Notes under the pieces: generated by a model
Database searches by the model: none
What the model saw: the letters and a program-made list of their open reading frames with translations, nothing else
What the model was told of the DNA's origin: nothing
In this document: one piece after another, positions 38,956 through 49,445 of the stretch
Position numbering within the stretch: the stretch's first letter is position 1
Layout: every line of letters begins with the position of its first letter
Program-made: the position numbers and the translations under genes
Assembly (NCBI GenBank): GCA_039105265.1
Contig: JAPFFF010000018.1
Coordinates: forward strand, 2,542,001-2,606,000
Length of the DNA stretch: 64,000 nt
Origin: Tritrichomonas musculus
Taxonomy: Eukaryota > Parabasalia > Tritrichomonadida > Tritrichomonadidae
Direction: 5' to 3'

Positions 38956-40608
38956 ATGCCAAGAATTGAAATAACTTTTGTTCTTAAAGGTTCTAATATT
39001 AATGAAGGCACTTGCTATGTATTGACACCTTTTTCTGAACACAAATTAAAATACTATGATAATCATGGTTGTGAAGGAACTTTTACATTTGATATCAATA
39101 TGTTTTCTGCTTTTTACTATAAATACTACATGATAAAAGATAATTTGGAAAAGAAAACCGAATCTTGTAAATATAGATCAATTGTTTTTGATTTTAAAAA
39201 TTTAGAATATTATCAAACTGTAGTAATTTGTATTTTTGATGAATGGGATGATTTAAAATCTTCTTATAATCCAGTTATACGCCCTATTTTATTGTATGGA
39301 AGACCCATTTTATATTTAATTACCCCAAAAAGAAATAATTGCACCAAATCTCATTATCAGCCAATAAGTGTGGAAGTTAATCATAAATTTTATACATTTT
39401 ATGCACCAAGAGATTATTGTGAATTTTATCATGAAATCAAAGATTACTATCTTGAAAATTCTTATTTTGAGATGCGCTCAAGACATCGCGATACTAATAT
39501 GTTTTATTTTTCCAAGATACATTTTGGATTATTTAAGCAAAGATATGCTTCAATTTATTTACCACTTATTTCTTTTAAATCACGAAAAGATGGATGTGAT
39601 GTTGGAACTTTCTCCTCGGTTAAGGGATTAGTAGACTTTTGCAATAATTGTGGAATTTATCAAATTCTTCTTGATATAGAAAAAGTTAATGATGATTTGA
39701 CGATCGATCCGATACACTATGATTGCAAATTTAATGCTAATGAATTAATATCATATGATATAGATTCAATTCGGGCTGAAAAATTAAAGATACTTAAAGA
39801 AGAATATGTAATTTTTGAAAAAAATATTTTAAAAAATACATACCTAAATATTGATAATATAAGAGAAACGCAAAAAAAATCATTTGAGGAATTTGTTCAA
39901 TTTTATTCAAAGTATATCAAAGAAGAAGAAGCCAACAATACTTTTTTGCTATTTGTTCAATTTAAATGTTATTCTCAACTTCAAGATGCTTTTTTGTATG
40001 CATGCCAAAGGAATATCAATATTGCAACTGTCGTATATAATGACGATAACGTTAGCAAAAAAGTTGATCTTGTTTCAAAATATTCTCATTCTGTATACAT
40101 ATGCAATACTGACAAAAAAAATATTAATATTGGTTTATATCGAGGAATTAATAATTCGAATCTTTCAGTAATGATCGATTCTTCGATTGCAGAAAGTACG
40201 AAAGAAAATAATTTCAGCTTTTTTTATCCCAACAGCTTCAAAACAATTCCAGAACATAAATCTAATGTAATCGTAACACATTGGGGGCCAGATTCATTAG
40301 AAGCATCAATGGTTAGCGAATTTTCACCAGATATGAAAGCAGATGATATTCGTTATGTAATTGAAGATAGAGTTTTTTCTGAAGCAGATATTTCTATTTT
40401 TTATCTAACAGATCTTCTATATATTACCTTACCTGGCGCCGAAAGGGATATGCATCAACCTCTTCAAGGTAAACTTGATGAAACATCCGAATATTGGCGT
40501 TATTTGTACAATTTATCATTGGACATTTTAATGAATGATGAATGCGTCATCAAGAAAACCAAAGAATTATTAAAAAATGGAAATAGGTATTATAAAAAAT
40601 GTATATAA
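38956..40608 (+). CDS. GH77 (amylomaltase/DPE2)-like protein without catalytic core
   Basis: A 550-aa protein with landmarks of GH77 4-alpha-glucanotransferases, especially the DPE2 type. Residues 1-170 resemble two diverged CBM20 starch-binding modules. LPLISFKSRKDGCDVGTFSS at 202-221 followed by VDFCNNCGIYQILLD matches the first strand/loop of the barrel. QFKCYSQLQDAFLYACQRNI matches the segment before the LPIGV loop, and the C-terminal VFSEADISIFYLTDLLYITL plus YWRYLYNLSLDILM matches the end of the barrel. Between them the RxDH-type catalytic segment and the acid/base Glu loop are not present. Length is about half that of a typical DPE2. It is probably a glucan-binding pseudo-enzyme; family membership is inferred by eye. 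Confidence 0.8.
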   Translation: MPRIEITFVLKGSNINEGTCYVLTPFSEHKLKYYDNHGCEGTFTFDINMFSAFYYKYYMIKDNLEKKTESCKYRSIVFDFKNLEYYQTVVICIFDEWDDLKSSYNPVIRPILLYGRPILYLITPKRNNCTKSHYQPISVEVNHKFYTFYAPRDYCEFYHEIKDYYLENSYFEMRSRHRDTNMFYFSKIHFGLFKQRYASIYLPLISFKSRKDGCDVGTFSSVKGLVDFCNNCGIYQILLDIEKVNDDLTIDPIHYDCKFNANELISYDIDSIRAEKLKILKEEYVIFEKNILKNTYLNIDNIRETQKKSFEEFVQFYSKYIKEEEANNTFLLFVQFKCYSQLQDAFLYACQRNINIATVVYNDDNVSKKVDLVSKYSHSVYICNTDKKNINIGLYRGINNSNLSVMIDSSIAESTKENNFSFFYPNSFKTIPEHKSNVIVTHWGPDSLEASMVSEFSPDMKADDIRYVIEDRVFSEADISIFYLTDLLYITLPGAERDMHQPLQGKLDETSEYWRYLYNLSLDILMNDECVIKKTKELLKNGNRYYKKCI

Positions 40609-40615
40609 ACAAAAT

Positions 40616-41389
40616 TCAAATATTTTGCTGCATTTCTACTATTTGCGTTAAATTTTTCTCCCTTTCTTCAAGAAAAGCAATTTTTTGATTTAATAAATTT
40701 TCTCTAGCCTCTCTTTTTTTCTTTGCTGCCTCGTGGCGATTTAGATATCTGTATAGTGATTGCTTTAATTGTGTTAATTCTGCTTTGAGTTGAATGCTTT
40801 GCTCTTGAATTTCACGAACATTAAAATCAGAAGCAGATAAAACTGGGTTTGCTTGATTGTCCGAATATAATAAAGAGTTCATTATTTTTTCAGCTTCATT
40901 AAACTTATTATTAACAAATTCTTCCATATCATTGATTAATTGTAAGCGATTAGTATATTTTTCTGGATAATTTGAATAACATTTTTTTGCTTGACTATTT
41001 GTGTAATTAAATCTATTTTTATTTTCTATTTTATTTTGAAAAGCATGATTATCTGATTCATTACTATATACATTTGAAATAAACTCTAATCTATTACCAT
41101 TTGAACTTTCAGATCCAAAGGAATTAGATATTTTATCATTAATTTGATTTTTATTAATATTGCGGGATAACTCTGATGTTGATCCTTGGCTATTTAATTC
41201 TTCTTGAAGTTCGCGTATTTTTTGCTCATATTGAATGATTTTATTTTGCATTTCTTTTTCATTGCTTATAACAGCATTTTCATTCATTCTTAATTTTTCC
41301 AGCAATTGAAGCTCTTCAGCATTTGAACTGATATCTGAATCAGATGAATATGAAATATCAATTTTTTCGTTAGAAGTAGATGTAAGCAT
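40616..41389 (-). CDS. Small coiled-coil protein
   Basis: The protein has 257 aa from the ATG at 41389 (the frame is open from a TTG at 41434). There is a coiled coil at about 25-75 (ELQLLEKLRMNENAVISNEK) and a second at about 175-257 rich in Lys, Glu and Gln (RHEAAKKKREARENLLNQKI). The middle is Asn/Ser-rich. It is not recognised as any family. It converges with the GH77-like gene with only seven bases between stops. Confidence 0.82.
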   Translation of the reverse strand: MLTSTSNEKIDISYSSDSDISSNAEELQLLEKLRMNENAVISNEKEMQNKIIQYEQKIRELQEELNSQGSTSELSRNINKNQINDKISNSFGSESSNGNRLEFISNVYSNESDNHAFQNKIENKNRFNYTNSQAKKCYSNYPEKYTNRLQLINDMEEFVNNKFNEAEKIMNSLLYSDNQANPVLSASDFNVREIQEQSIQLKAELTQLKQSLYRYLNRHEAAKKKREARENLLNQKIAFLEEREKNLTQIVEMQQNI

Positions 41390-41513
41390 TGAAATATTAC
41401 ATAACGTATAGATACTTTTAAATACATTATTCAAATTTCAATTATATACAAAAATTTGAGCGAAATATTGGTTGTTGAAAAGAGAAGAGAAAAAAAATTA
41501 CACCTCAGAAAAA

Positions 41514-44500
41514 ATGGAAGCTCTTTTATCAGAACTTCAAAAATTATCAACTTCAAATCGTGTAATTCAACCAGAACAAGTGATTCTTCAACAATTAATT
41601 AAATTTGATTTACTTTTTCCACAAATATCAAATGAAACTGATTTTCGCCAACTCGAAAAAGGATTATTCAATCTTTTTAAAATTAACAGCGGAAACATTA
41701 GCGTCCAATGTTCAATTTCAATTGCTTTTCGATTAACTCAAATTTATAACAAATTACCAGATCCTCCAGTTGCATCAGATATCTCAGATCTTGTTAATAA
41801 ATTAACACAAGCATCCACAATTGCTATTGGTGAAATATTTAATCGTTCAGGATCAAGATGCGCTTCGCAAATCCCAAAAGCTATTAACGCTTTAATTTTA
41901 TTGCCTGAAGAACTTCGATTCCATTCTCTTTTTGCACTTCGAGGAATTTTTAAAACAAAAGCACAATCATTATCACAATTTTGTGCGCCAGTTTATAAAT
42001 TTCTCAGAAAAAGCATCGATGTTATTCCAGAAGCTAATCAAATTATTGCTCTGAAATTAGTGAAAGCTATTGTGCAATTTGATAAAAGTTATTTTTCTAG
42101 TGCAATTGAATGCTGCGATTCTTGTTTACTAAAATCCCAGACACCATTTGTTCGATTTCAAGCTAGTCGTCTTGCTGCATATTGTGCATTTATTCAATCA
42201 TCAAATAGCCTTAAAGAATCATTTTCAATCATCCAAAAATATACAAGTTACTTATCTCCCATTATATCTCGATTTCTTGAACTTTTACCAGTATCAACGA
42301 TTGTACAAAATTCAAACGAAATTTTTCAATTAATTAGGAAAATATCACCAAACGATATTAATTTAATTTTAAATTATCTTTCGCCATCTGATAAACAAAA
42401 TTTATTTGGAACAGTATTAAGTGAGACAAAGCCATCACCATCACAACTTTCGGTCCTTAATTTGCTAATTGTTAATGAGAGTGATATACTTTCATGTGTT
42501 AGTGCTGCACTTCAATTAGCGCGATCAAGTAATCCACGTGACATTGAAGCAGCTTCATTTTTCTTTTCAAATCTCGCTCGTGATTATCCATCTGTTGCAC
42601 AAAACGTCATCCAATCAGCTATTGTTGAAAATACAAAAATAAATTCCGATGAAATAACAAATGCAAATTCAATTGCGGTTGCTGCTGTTATTGAGAAGAA
42701 TCCATCGTTAGTAGAATCATTGAAGCAAGGCCTTGATGAATATGTCAATACAATATCATCTCTCACTGATTTCGGCTCAATGCGATTCTCAGCCCTTTGG
42801 TTAATTTTAAGTTATGTACCAGAAAACTTTTTTGACCCACAGAAATTAAGTAGCCCTCTTAGAGGTTCATGCGAAGTTCTCTTATCATTTTCATCAACAA
42901 ATCAACAATCTTCTTCTTCACAAAACCAATCATCATCTGCTAATATGAATGAGCAGAAATGGACTAAATTAATGGAAGCTCTTCTTCGTCTTTTCGCAAA
43001 GCATTCAAAATTACCACATTCAGATTTAGCATATAACGCTGCTCAAAGTAATTTAAACAGACTTTCAGAACAATCACTTGCTTCTCTTATTGAATATATC
43101 ATTGCAAGTCGAAGAAACGCTGATTCTATCATTACTTTTATTATTCAGAAAATGTTATCATCATATCCAGGTCGTGTATTTTTGAAAAAACAGATAAAGA
43201 GAAATGTTACAAAAGGAGAAGATCTCCTCATCCCCAAAGTTGATGAAATTGAAACTTTACAACAAATTGCTACTCAAAAGATAATCAATATGTTTCCATC
43301 ATTAATGAAATGCTGTCAATCAGTCCAAACCGACACAATAATTACGAATCTTGTTACACAATCAGTAACATCAGCACAAATGCTTGTTGGCCATACTATT
43401 TTGCTTCGAATTGTTGAAGATGATGATCTTTCGAGAAGTTTCTCAAAAAGTTTCATTGGTTCAATCTTGAAAACATTGAAAGGATCTGATTTCTTCCGTA
43501 TTCAAATTACATGCGAATTAGTTGCTAAAGCAATAGAAAGACAAATGGCCATGATGGATGCACTTTTCAAGTTTATTGAAATGAATAAGCGAGCTGTTTC
43601 ATGCCTTCTTCTCTCTGCCATAATGTGCCAGTTCCATCTTTCAGATTCTCTTCTTTCTCGTGCTATTCTTTTCATTGGGGAACGATTTTTCTCTCATTTT
43701 TCAGCGCCGTTTGCTCTTCATGCTCTTTCTACAGCCTTAACTACTCAAGCAGAGACAGTTAACAAACTTGGAATAGCATGGCAACATACCAACATTCTAT
43801 TAAAATTAATGCATGATTCCACTTCTCTTCATCCAGTCATAATACATCTTATTTCCGTCTCTTTAGTTGATTTATTACCTCTTATAACAACCAACATTGA
43901 TATTTCCTTGAAGAACGCCACTGTTCTTGATATTCTATCTGTAATTGAATCAATACGAGCATCACCATACACATTTGCAAAGGGAGTTTTTTACTTTACT
44001 TCATCTTCACTTTCACGTATTTCATATCAGATGTCATCAATGATACCAATTGAGTTTCCAATGTCAAATACCACTTCTTATCCAATCCTTCTTTCGGCAT
44101 CAGAAGCTTATTCAATGATTGGACGAGGCACTGTTACTCAACAAATCCCCAGATTACTCACTGCCATAGAATATTCAAATCATCCAAATCAATTAACTGC
44201 CGTTGCACAGCTCATATCACGTGAAAATGGCCAGTTTTTATTATCATTGATTCAGAATGTGCTTGTTAACGAAAGCATCCCTCTTGAACAAAATTCAACA
44301 AAAATATTGGCACCTTCAAACAAAATTAAATATATGGTTCTTCAGTCACTAGGAACGATCTTTAACACTGTCACGATAAATGAAGCGCCAATAATAGCTG
44401 TAGCTCTTTGTAAAACGGCCGCCAGCGGAATTCTTGAACTACAAACTTTATCATTTCCAATGTTGAGTAGTTTATTGCAGCGTTTCACTTTTTCAAAGCT

Positions 44501-45971
44501 TCAATCTCAATTTGCTGCATTAATGCCAATTGCATTTAAATTAAGTTTCAATGTATCTGGTGGTTTTCTTGTATCATTCATGAATAAAAATAATCTTCAA
44601 CTTTGTTTCGAAAGTCTTTCGAAATGCACAAATGATCAACAAGGAACAAGCGAAACACCTGAATACACAATGATGTTCACTCGTGCGCTGAAGATATGCA
44701 GAGAATCATATGAGAAAAAAGTTCCAGATTTTGTCAAAAATTATGCACCAATAATAAAGCCTAAACTTGAAAGCATTGCTAAGCAGGTTATTAAAGCAAA
44801 TGATTCTATTTCATCTGTAGCAATTAATTATCAATCAATATGGACTGAACTTTGGCAATCTCTTGTTTATACTGACTTTGTAATTGGCAAGAAACCTTCT
44901 TTTGATCCCAAATTTTTGCTCTCTTTCTTCATTATTCAACTACGAAAAAGCGCAATTGAAGCTTGGCAAGCACGTGGCTTCATTTATGGAGCTGCATCGA
45001 TCATTCAATTCTATCCAAATGAAAATGAGCTTGAATTGGTCAAAGAAGTAATTGATGCCTGCATCACACTTTTGCCAATCATGAATGGTCAACAAATGAT
45101 TGAAGAGCCAATTTCGCAACTCTTTAAATATACATCAAGATATCTTAAAGATGCCAAAACAACTGAGAAAAAAGGCGAAGAAGAAGAAGAAAAAGAAAAA
45201 GAAGATATTTTACCAGTTTTATGGAATATTTTATTGTTTTCAGTTTTGAATTATAAATTTGAAGCCGAAACTGCTGCTCGTTGCTTTGAGCACTTTGATT
45301 CGGATATTCTTGAAAAACATATTCTTGATCTGACAAAGTCCCTTTTGACAAGAATTGCTCTTGATGACAACGAGAAATGCATTGCTTTATTCAACGTTCT
45401 TTTAATGAAAGTTGAAGAAGGAATCGATACAATCATTGATGAATTGATCGATTGGAGTCAAAAAACGCCAAAATCAAGCATTTTCACATTCAGGCTTCTT
45501 ACTCTTCTAATTAAGAAGAAAATCAAAATTTCAGAAAAAGACGATGTTATTTTGGATTATGACAAAATTTCTGAATTTATAATGAAAAGGCTTAGAAGAG
45601 GCGGAATTAATTTCATTGCAAGCTTGCTCACTTTGAGAAAAGAAGTTGGAATCCAACTTGCAATTCGTGGAGCTACTGGTGCTGCTTCGGTACTCGTTGT
45701 TAATGACCCGCAAAATGCTGGAATTTATATAAAATTCTTGATGCTTTGTGCACAGAAAATTAATAACGAAAAGTTAATAAATATCATGCTGGAAATTGCT
45801 ATGAAGTCACTGACAAATGATAATTTGTCAAATGACTTGGTTAAAACTTGCGTGCAAGTTTTCAAAATCGAACAAAAAGAAAATCCTGAATATTTCAAAA
45901 AGTTTTGGGAATCTCAGGATGAAAGTAATCGTGAGCTCTGTGTAAGAAATATAATATCTATTACTTCCTAA
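41514..45971 (+). CDS. Large HEAT-repeat protein (HEATR5/Laa1-like)
   Basis: The protein has 1485 aa from the ATG at 41514; the longer frame begins at TTG 41472. Nearly the whole chain is helical HEAT repeats. Position and pattern of the first 230 residues (LEKGLFNLFKINSGNISVQC, then SIAFRLTQIYNKLPDPP, ALRGIFKTKAQSLSQFCAPV, FVRFQASRLAAYCAF) resemble HEATR5/Laa1, a partner of AP-1 and clathrin on endosome/Golgi membranes. Human HEATR5 is about 2,000 aa, so this would be a shorter form. Low-complexity inserts occur near 475 (Ser/Gln) and near 1220 (Glu/Lys). HEAT architecture is certain; the HEATR5 name is an inference, supported loosely by the neighbouring AP-3 gene. Confidence 0.85.
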   Translation: MEALLSELQKLSTSNRVIQPEQVILQQLIKFDLLFPQISNETDFRQLEKGLFNLFKINSGNISVQCSISIAFRLTQIYNKLPDPPVASDISDLVNKLTQASTIAIGEIFNRSGSRCASQIPKAINALILLPEELRFHSLFALRGIFKTKAQSLSQFCAPVYKFLRKSIDVIPEANQIIALKLVKAIVQFDKSYFSSAIECCDSCLLKSQTPFVRFQASRLAAYCAFIQSSNSLKESFSIIQKYTSYLSPIISRFLELLPVSTIVQNSNEIFQLIRKISPNDINLILNYLSPSDKQNLFGTVLSETKPSPSQLSVLNLLIVNESDILSCVSAALQLARSSNPRDIEAASFFFSNLARDYPSVAQNVIQSAIVENTKINSDEITNANSIAVAAVIEKNPSLVESLKQGLDEYVNTISSLTDFGSMRFSALWLILSYVPENFFDPQKLSSPLRGSCEVLLSFSSTNQQSSSSQNQSSSANMNEQKWTKLMEALLRLFAKHSKLPHSDLAYNAAQSNLNRLSEQSLASLIEYIIASRRNADSIITFIIQKMLSSYPGRVFLKKQIKRNVTKGEDLLIPKVDEIETLQQIATQKIINMFPSLMKCCQSVQTDTIITNLVTQSVTSAQMLVGHTILLRIVEDDDLSRSFSKSFIGSILKTLKGSDFFRIQITCELVAKAIERQMAMMDALFKFIEMNKRAVSCLLLSAIMCQFHLSDSLLSRAILFIGERFFSHFSAPFALHALSTALTTQAETVNKLGIAWQHTNILLKLMHDSTSLHPVIIHLISVSLVDLLPLITTNIDISLKNATVLDILSVIESIRASPYTFAKGVFYFTSSSLSRISYQMSSMIPIEFPMSNTTSYPILLSASEAYSMIGRGTVTQQIPRLLTAIEYSNHPNQLTAVAQLISRENGQFLLSLIQNVLVNESIPLEQNSTKILAPSNKIKYMVLQSLGTIFNTVTINEAPIIAVALCKTAASGILELQTLSFPMLSSLLQRFTFSKLQSQFAALMPIAFKLSFNVSGGFLVSFMNKNNLQLCFESLSKCTNDQQGTSETPEYTMMFTRALKICRESYEKKVPDFVKNYAPIIKPKLESIAKQVIKANDSISSVAINYQSIWTELWQSLVYTDFVIGKKPSFDPKFLLSFFIIQLRKSAIEAWQARGFIYGAASIIQFYPNENELELVKEVIDACITLLPIMNGQQMIEEPISQLFKYTSRYLKDAKTTEKKGEEEEEKEKEDILPVLWNILLFSVLNYKFEAETAARCFEHFDSDILEKHILDLTKSLLTRIALDDNEKCIALFNVLLMKVEEGIDTIIDELIDWSQKTPKSSIFTFRLLTLLIKKKIKISEKDDVILDYDKISEFIMKRLRRGGINFIASLLTLRKEVGIQLAIRGATGAASVLVVNDPQNAGIYIKFLMLCAQKINNEKLINIMLEIAMKSLTNDNLSNDLVKTCVQVFKIEQKENPEYFKKFWESQDESNRELCVRNIISITS

Positions 45972-46237
45972 GAAATTATATGTTATATATATTTTTATTT
46001 TAAATTAAATAAAAAAAACTTTGATTTTGTTATTTTTTGAATTTGACCAAAATTTGACCTAAAATTGACCTTTATATATATATATATTTTTTTGATGAAA
46101 TTGCTTGAAAATAGAGAAAAGTTAAGTTAAAAATCAATAATGATAATAATTATTAAATAGTTCGATAATATTTATAATATAACCTAAAAAATAATTAACA
46201 AAGTATTGGTAATTTTTTTGGAATCTATTGATTTTTC

Positions 46238-48424
46238 TTAATCGAAAAATCCAAGAGGATCATCACCACCTCCTTGCTGGTCTTCTTCTTCATTTGAATA
46301 AGAATATGAATAATCAGAATATGATCCAGAATAATAATCATCTTCTTCACCGCCACCTGCAACACCTTCATTGAACCAGTCATTTATGTCAAGTGCATCT
46401 TTATCATCTTCACCGGCAATAGCTGTCATCTTTGTTCCATCAGGAAGAACCTTAACTTGAGCTCTAACGCTTTCATCAGGCAATTCATCTTCAGGAGCCC
46501 AGTCAGGAAGTGGCTCATATCCACTAAATGCGTGGTTAAAGTAATGGCTAGATGTTCCGATTTGAAATTGATTTGAAGCTCCTTCGAAAATTGTTTGTGC
46601 TGCATTTGAATAATTCATATCCAAAAGTGAAGTTCCCTCTTGATTTGCATTTTGATTTTCTGAAACAAACCATTGTGGTGTCTTCCTTTCTGGGAATAAA
46701 AGTGTCTTTAAGTTATTTTTAATATCATCTGCTGTATTGTTAAGTAATGCAATTAAAAATCTAGCTCTATCACGAATATCAAATTCACTATCTCTTTCAC
46801 CAATTTTCAATACATACATAGGAACTTGCGAATCTGCTTTACATGCTATAAGCTTGGCAGCTAATGTTAATGCTTGAAGTCTGACTTTACTTGGTTCATT
46901 TAAATAATATAGAGCTACATGCCTCAAAAGTTGTGGTGCAAATTCAGGATGGGTTTCATGCATATCACCAACAATCGAAAGAACAGCACTACGTGCATCT
47001 TCATCTTTAATTACAAGGAATTTTCTGCATAATTGACGAAGGGCTTGTGCCTCATCATCTGTGCCACGTTTTTTACGAAGAATATGCGCAATAACTAACA
47101 CAACTTCAGAAAGGACGGATCCTTCAGCACGATTCATAAGACGGAGAAGAGATCCAAGGCATTGTGGAATAATAATAGGATTGCACATTGAAGTCTTTCC
47201 CATTGTTTTGACAGCTGTTGCAGCAAATTCAATATCTTGGCTTCCTGTATAACCAGATAATTCATTTAAAACCATGCTTGCGTTTGATGGCGTTGCAAGT
47301 AGAGCAAGGACACGAAGTTTGAGCTGTTTTACGTCAGGTGGATCGCCCTTTCTGATGAAAAAGTGATTGATATGGGGAACAAAAATATGGTTATACACTG
47401 TTGCAACTGTTAATATCGTTGTAAGTGCTACTTGAGCTGTTGTTGGTCCTTCATAAAGAAGACGAACAAGTGGACGGGCAACTGATGATATGTGAGATGA
47501 TGGCGCTGTGTAGAAAAGAAGTGCAACTGCAGCAAGAACAACAGCACTATTTGGTGATGATAATAATAATTTTGCGGCATGAATGAGAAGAAGCTGGTCG
47601 GCTGAAAATTGATCTTTACTACCCGACTCATCCCAGAAATTAGCATCGCCTCCATCATTTTCTTCGAGTTCTGGATTTTTGAAGCAATAACGAGAATAAA
47701 CAGTTAATGCGCGTAGAGTAAAAACTTGTGCATATTCATCAAGTTTTGTTATATTTTCACAAATACTACGAAAGTGTGGATGAAGTAAATCGATATTATC
47801 TGGAGAAAGTGCTGTATAAGCGGCAATAGCTCCAGAAAAAGCAATTGGGGATGAGTCACCAAGTAAATATCCGATTAAAGGTAGATAATTGGTAATTTCT
47901 TGTGGTTCCATTTCTGATGCCTTAATCATTGCGAAAGCGGCAGCTTTTTTAACATAAGGGGATGGATCACCAATTACTTGATTAACAGCACTTTGAATTG
48001 CTGGCAAGATTTCTTTTGAACGAATTGAACTCATAACTTTTAGAGCAGATGCTCTAACAAGTGGATCTGAGTCAGATAGCGAGCGTTGGAAAGTATTAAT
48101 ACTTAAAATTGCTGTTTCTGGATCTTCTTCCGCATAATGATTTAAATAAACGTAAGCAAGCTGTCTAGAAACAGCGTCATTTGATGCAACTTGCTGAACA
48201 ACAAAAGCGAAAAACTGTGAAACGGAAACGCCTTTAGACATCATTCCAATAATCATTTTCATGGCTAAATCGTGATCTTGAAGATTTGGGCTGTGAATTA
48301 GTTGATCAATTTGTAATAAAGCTTGACCGTGTGGATCATCAGGTGCAATAAGAGATGATTGTTGATCTGATTGCTGTTGTGGATTTTCGTAATCTGATGA
48401 GCCGTAAGAACCAAGATTCGACAT
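46238..48424 (-). CDS. AP-3 adaptor complex beta subunit-like
   Basis: A 728-aa beta-adaptin, part of a heterotetrameric vesicle coat adaptor. The adaptin trunk covers about residues 30-560: DLAMKMIIGMMSKGVSVS, SDSDPLVRASALKVMSSI, GDPSPYVKKAAAFAMIKA, VKQLKLRVLALLATPSNAS, and IGERDSEFDIRDRARFLIALL. The last segment matches the AP-3 beta signature around YDIRDRTRF better than AP-1/2 beta. The C-terminal 170 residues are acidic (YYSGSYSDYSYSYSNEEEDQ) and lack an ear domain. The protein is therefore shorter than human AP3B1 (about 1,100 aa). It is the start of a divergent pair with the CD2BP2-like gene at 48551. Confidence 0.9.
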   Translation of the reverse strand: MSNLGSYGSSDYENPQQQSDQQSSLIAPDDPHGQALLQIDQLIHSPNLQDHDLAMKMIIGMMSKGVSVSQFFAFVVQQVASNDAVSRQLAYVYLNHYAEEDPETAILSINTFQRSLSDSDPLVRASALKVMSSIRSKEILPAIQSAVNQVIGDPSPYVKKAAAFAMIKASEMEPQEITNYLPLIGYLLGDSSPIAFSGAIAAYTALSPDNIDLLHPHFRSICENITKLDEYAQVFTLRALTVYSRYCFKNPELEENDGGDANFWDESGSKDQFSADQLLLIHAAKLLLSSPNSAVVLAAVALLFYTAPSSHISSVARPLVRLLYEGPTTAQVALTTILTVATVYNHIFVPHINHFFIRKGDPPDVKQLKLRVLALLATPSNASMVLNELSGYTGSQDIEFAATAVKTMGKTSMCNPIIIPQCLGSLLRLMNRAEGSVLSEVVLVIAHILRKKRGTDDEAQALRQLCRKFLVIKDEDARSAVLSIVGDMHETHPEFAPQLLRHVALYYLNEPSKVRLQALTLAAKLIACKADSQVPMYVLKIGERDSEFDIRDRARFLIALLNNTADDIKNNLKTLLFPERKTPQWFVSENQNANQEGTSLLDMNYSNAAQTIFEGASNQFQIGTSSHYFNHAFSGYEPLPDWAPEDELPDESVRAQVKVLPDGTKMTAIAGEDDKDALDINDWFNEGVAGGGEEDDYYSGSYSDYSYSYSNEEEDQQGGGDDPLGFFD

Positions 48425-48550
48425 TTAAGAAGCAATTTGATTTTGACGGTTACAGTTCAATTTGCATTTTAATTGAGTTCTAATAATTGACCAAATAAAA
48501 ATAGAATTATAATAAATAGAGAAATTTTTTTAACATAATAATTTATCAGA

Positions 48551-49162
48551 ATGAAATCAACAGCTGATATAGTAAATGAAGAAATGGATAAGTTTGAAAA
48601 AGAAAGAAAAAAGAAAAAGGAAGATCAAAATAAGAATGACAAAGCAGATAAAGAAAATGATAATAACGAAGAAGAAGATAGCGAAGATGAAAATCGAACA
48701 GACAAAAAATTATTTAGTGATATTTTAAAAGATGAAAATGATGATGACGACAACGAAAAAGTAGTTCTTAATAATGATGAAGATTTCGTTGAAGTTGATG
48801 GTGTTAAAACTGTTTCATTTTCATTGAATAAAGAAATGAAAGAAGGACATTTCGATAAAAATGGAAACTATATTCCTAATCAAGAGGAAGAAGAAAACGA
48901 AGAAAATCATACATATTCAACCGAGACATCAGAAAATGACGAAGATACTTCTAAGTTATATGTATCATCTCTCGAACAATTAATCTCATTAATTCCTCCT
49001 CAAAAAAATGCTACAGAAGCTCTTAAAGCCTCAGCAAAAGATAATGATAGATTAAATGCAATAACAGACTGTGCAACTAATTTATTTTCACTTGGAGAAA
49101 TGAGAATATACACAGAAACTATCGAAGAACTAAAAGAAAAATTGAAATCAAATAAAAAGTAA
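48551..49162 (+). CDS. CD2BP2/Lin1-like U5 snRNP protein lacking the GYF domain
   Basis: A 203-aa, acidic, Lys/Glu/Asp-rich protein. The diagnostic segment is VSFSLNKEMKEGHFDKNGNY at 88-107, matching the conserved FNLxEEMEEGHFDxxGNY of CD2BP2 (U5-52K) and yeast Lin1. The C-terminal LNAITDCATNLFSLGEMRIYTETIEEL matches the helix LTxxADxLxxxGNxxVYxxTxExL. In other eukaryotes a GYF domain follows; here the protein ends at once. Known CD2BP2 binds Prp6 and the U5 snRNP outside catalysis. I infer a GYF-less U5 assembly factor. Confidence 0.85.
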   Translation: MKSTADIVNEEMDKFEKERKKKKEDQNKNDKADKENDNNEEEDSEDENRTDKKLFSDILKDENDDDDNEKVVLNNDEDFVEVDGVKTVSFSLNKEMKEGHFDKNGNYIPNQEEEENEENHTYSTETSENDEDTSKLYVSSLEQLISLIPPQKNATEALKASAKDNDRLNAITDCATNLFSLGEMRIYTETIEELKEKLKSNKK

Positions 49163-49445
49163 GCGCCTATGTACAATTTTAAGAAAATTTTACAAATTTT
49201 CAGCTCATGTTTTAGCGAAAAATCAGTAATTGCTATATTCTTAGTATACGCTTTTTTTATTGTGAATAAATATTAACGATATCTTTTTTTTGAACAAAAC
49301 CAATCTGAAACGATATATCAATTGACTGCTTGATATTGCTATTTTAAAAAGATTTTTTTATATATATGATTTAAATAATGTTAACATGCTTTTTTATTTA
49401 AAAAATAAACCCTAATAAGTCAAAACACATTAATGAACATAATAA

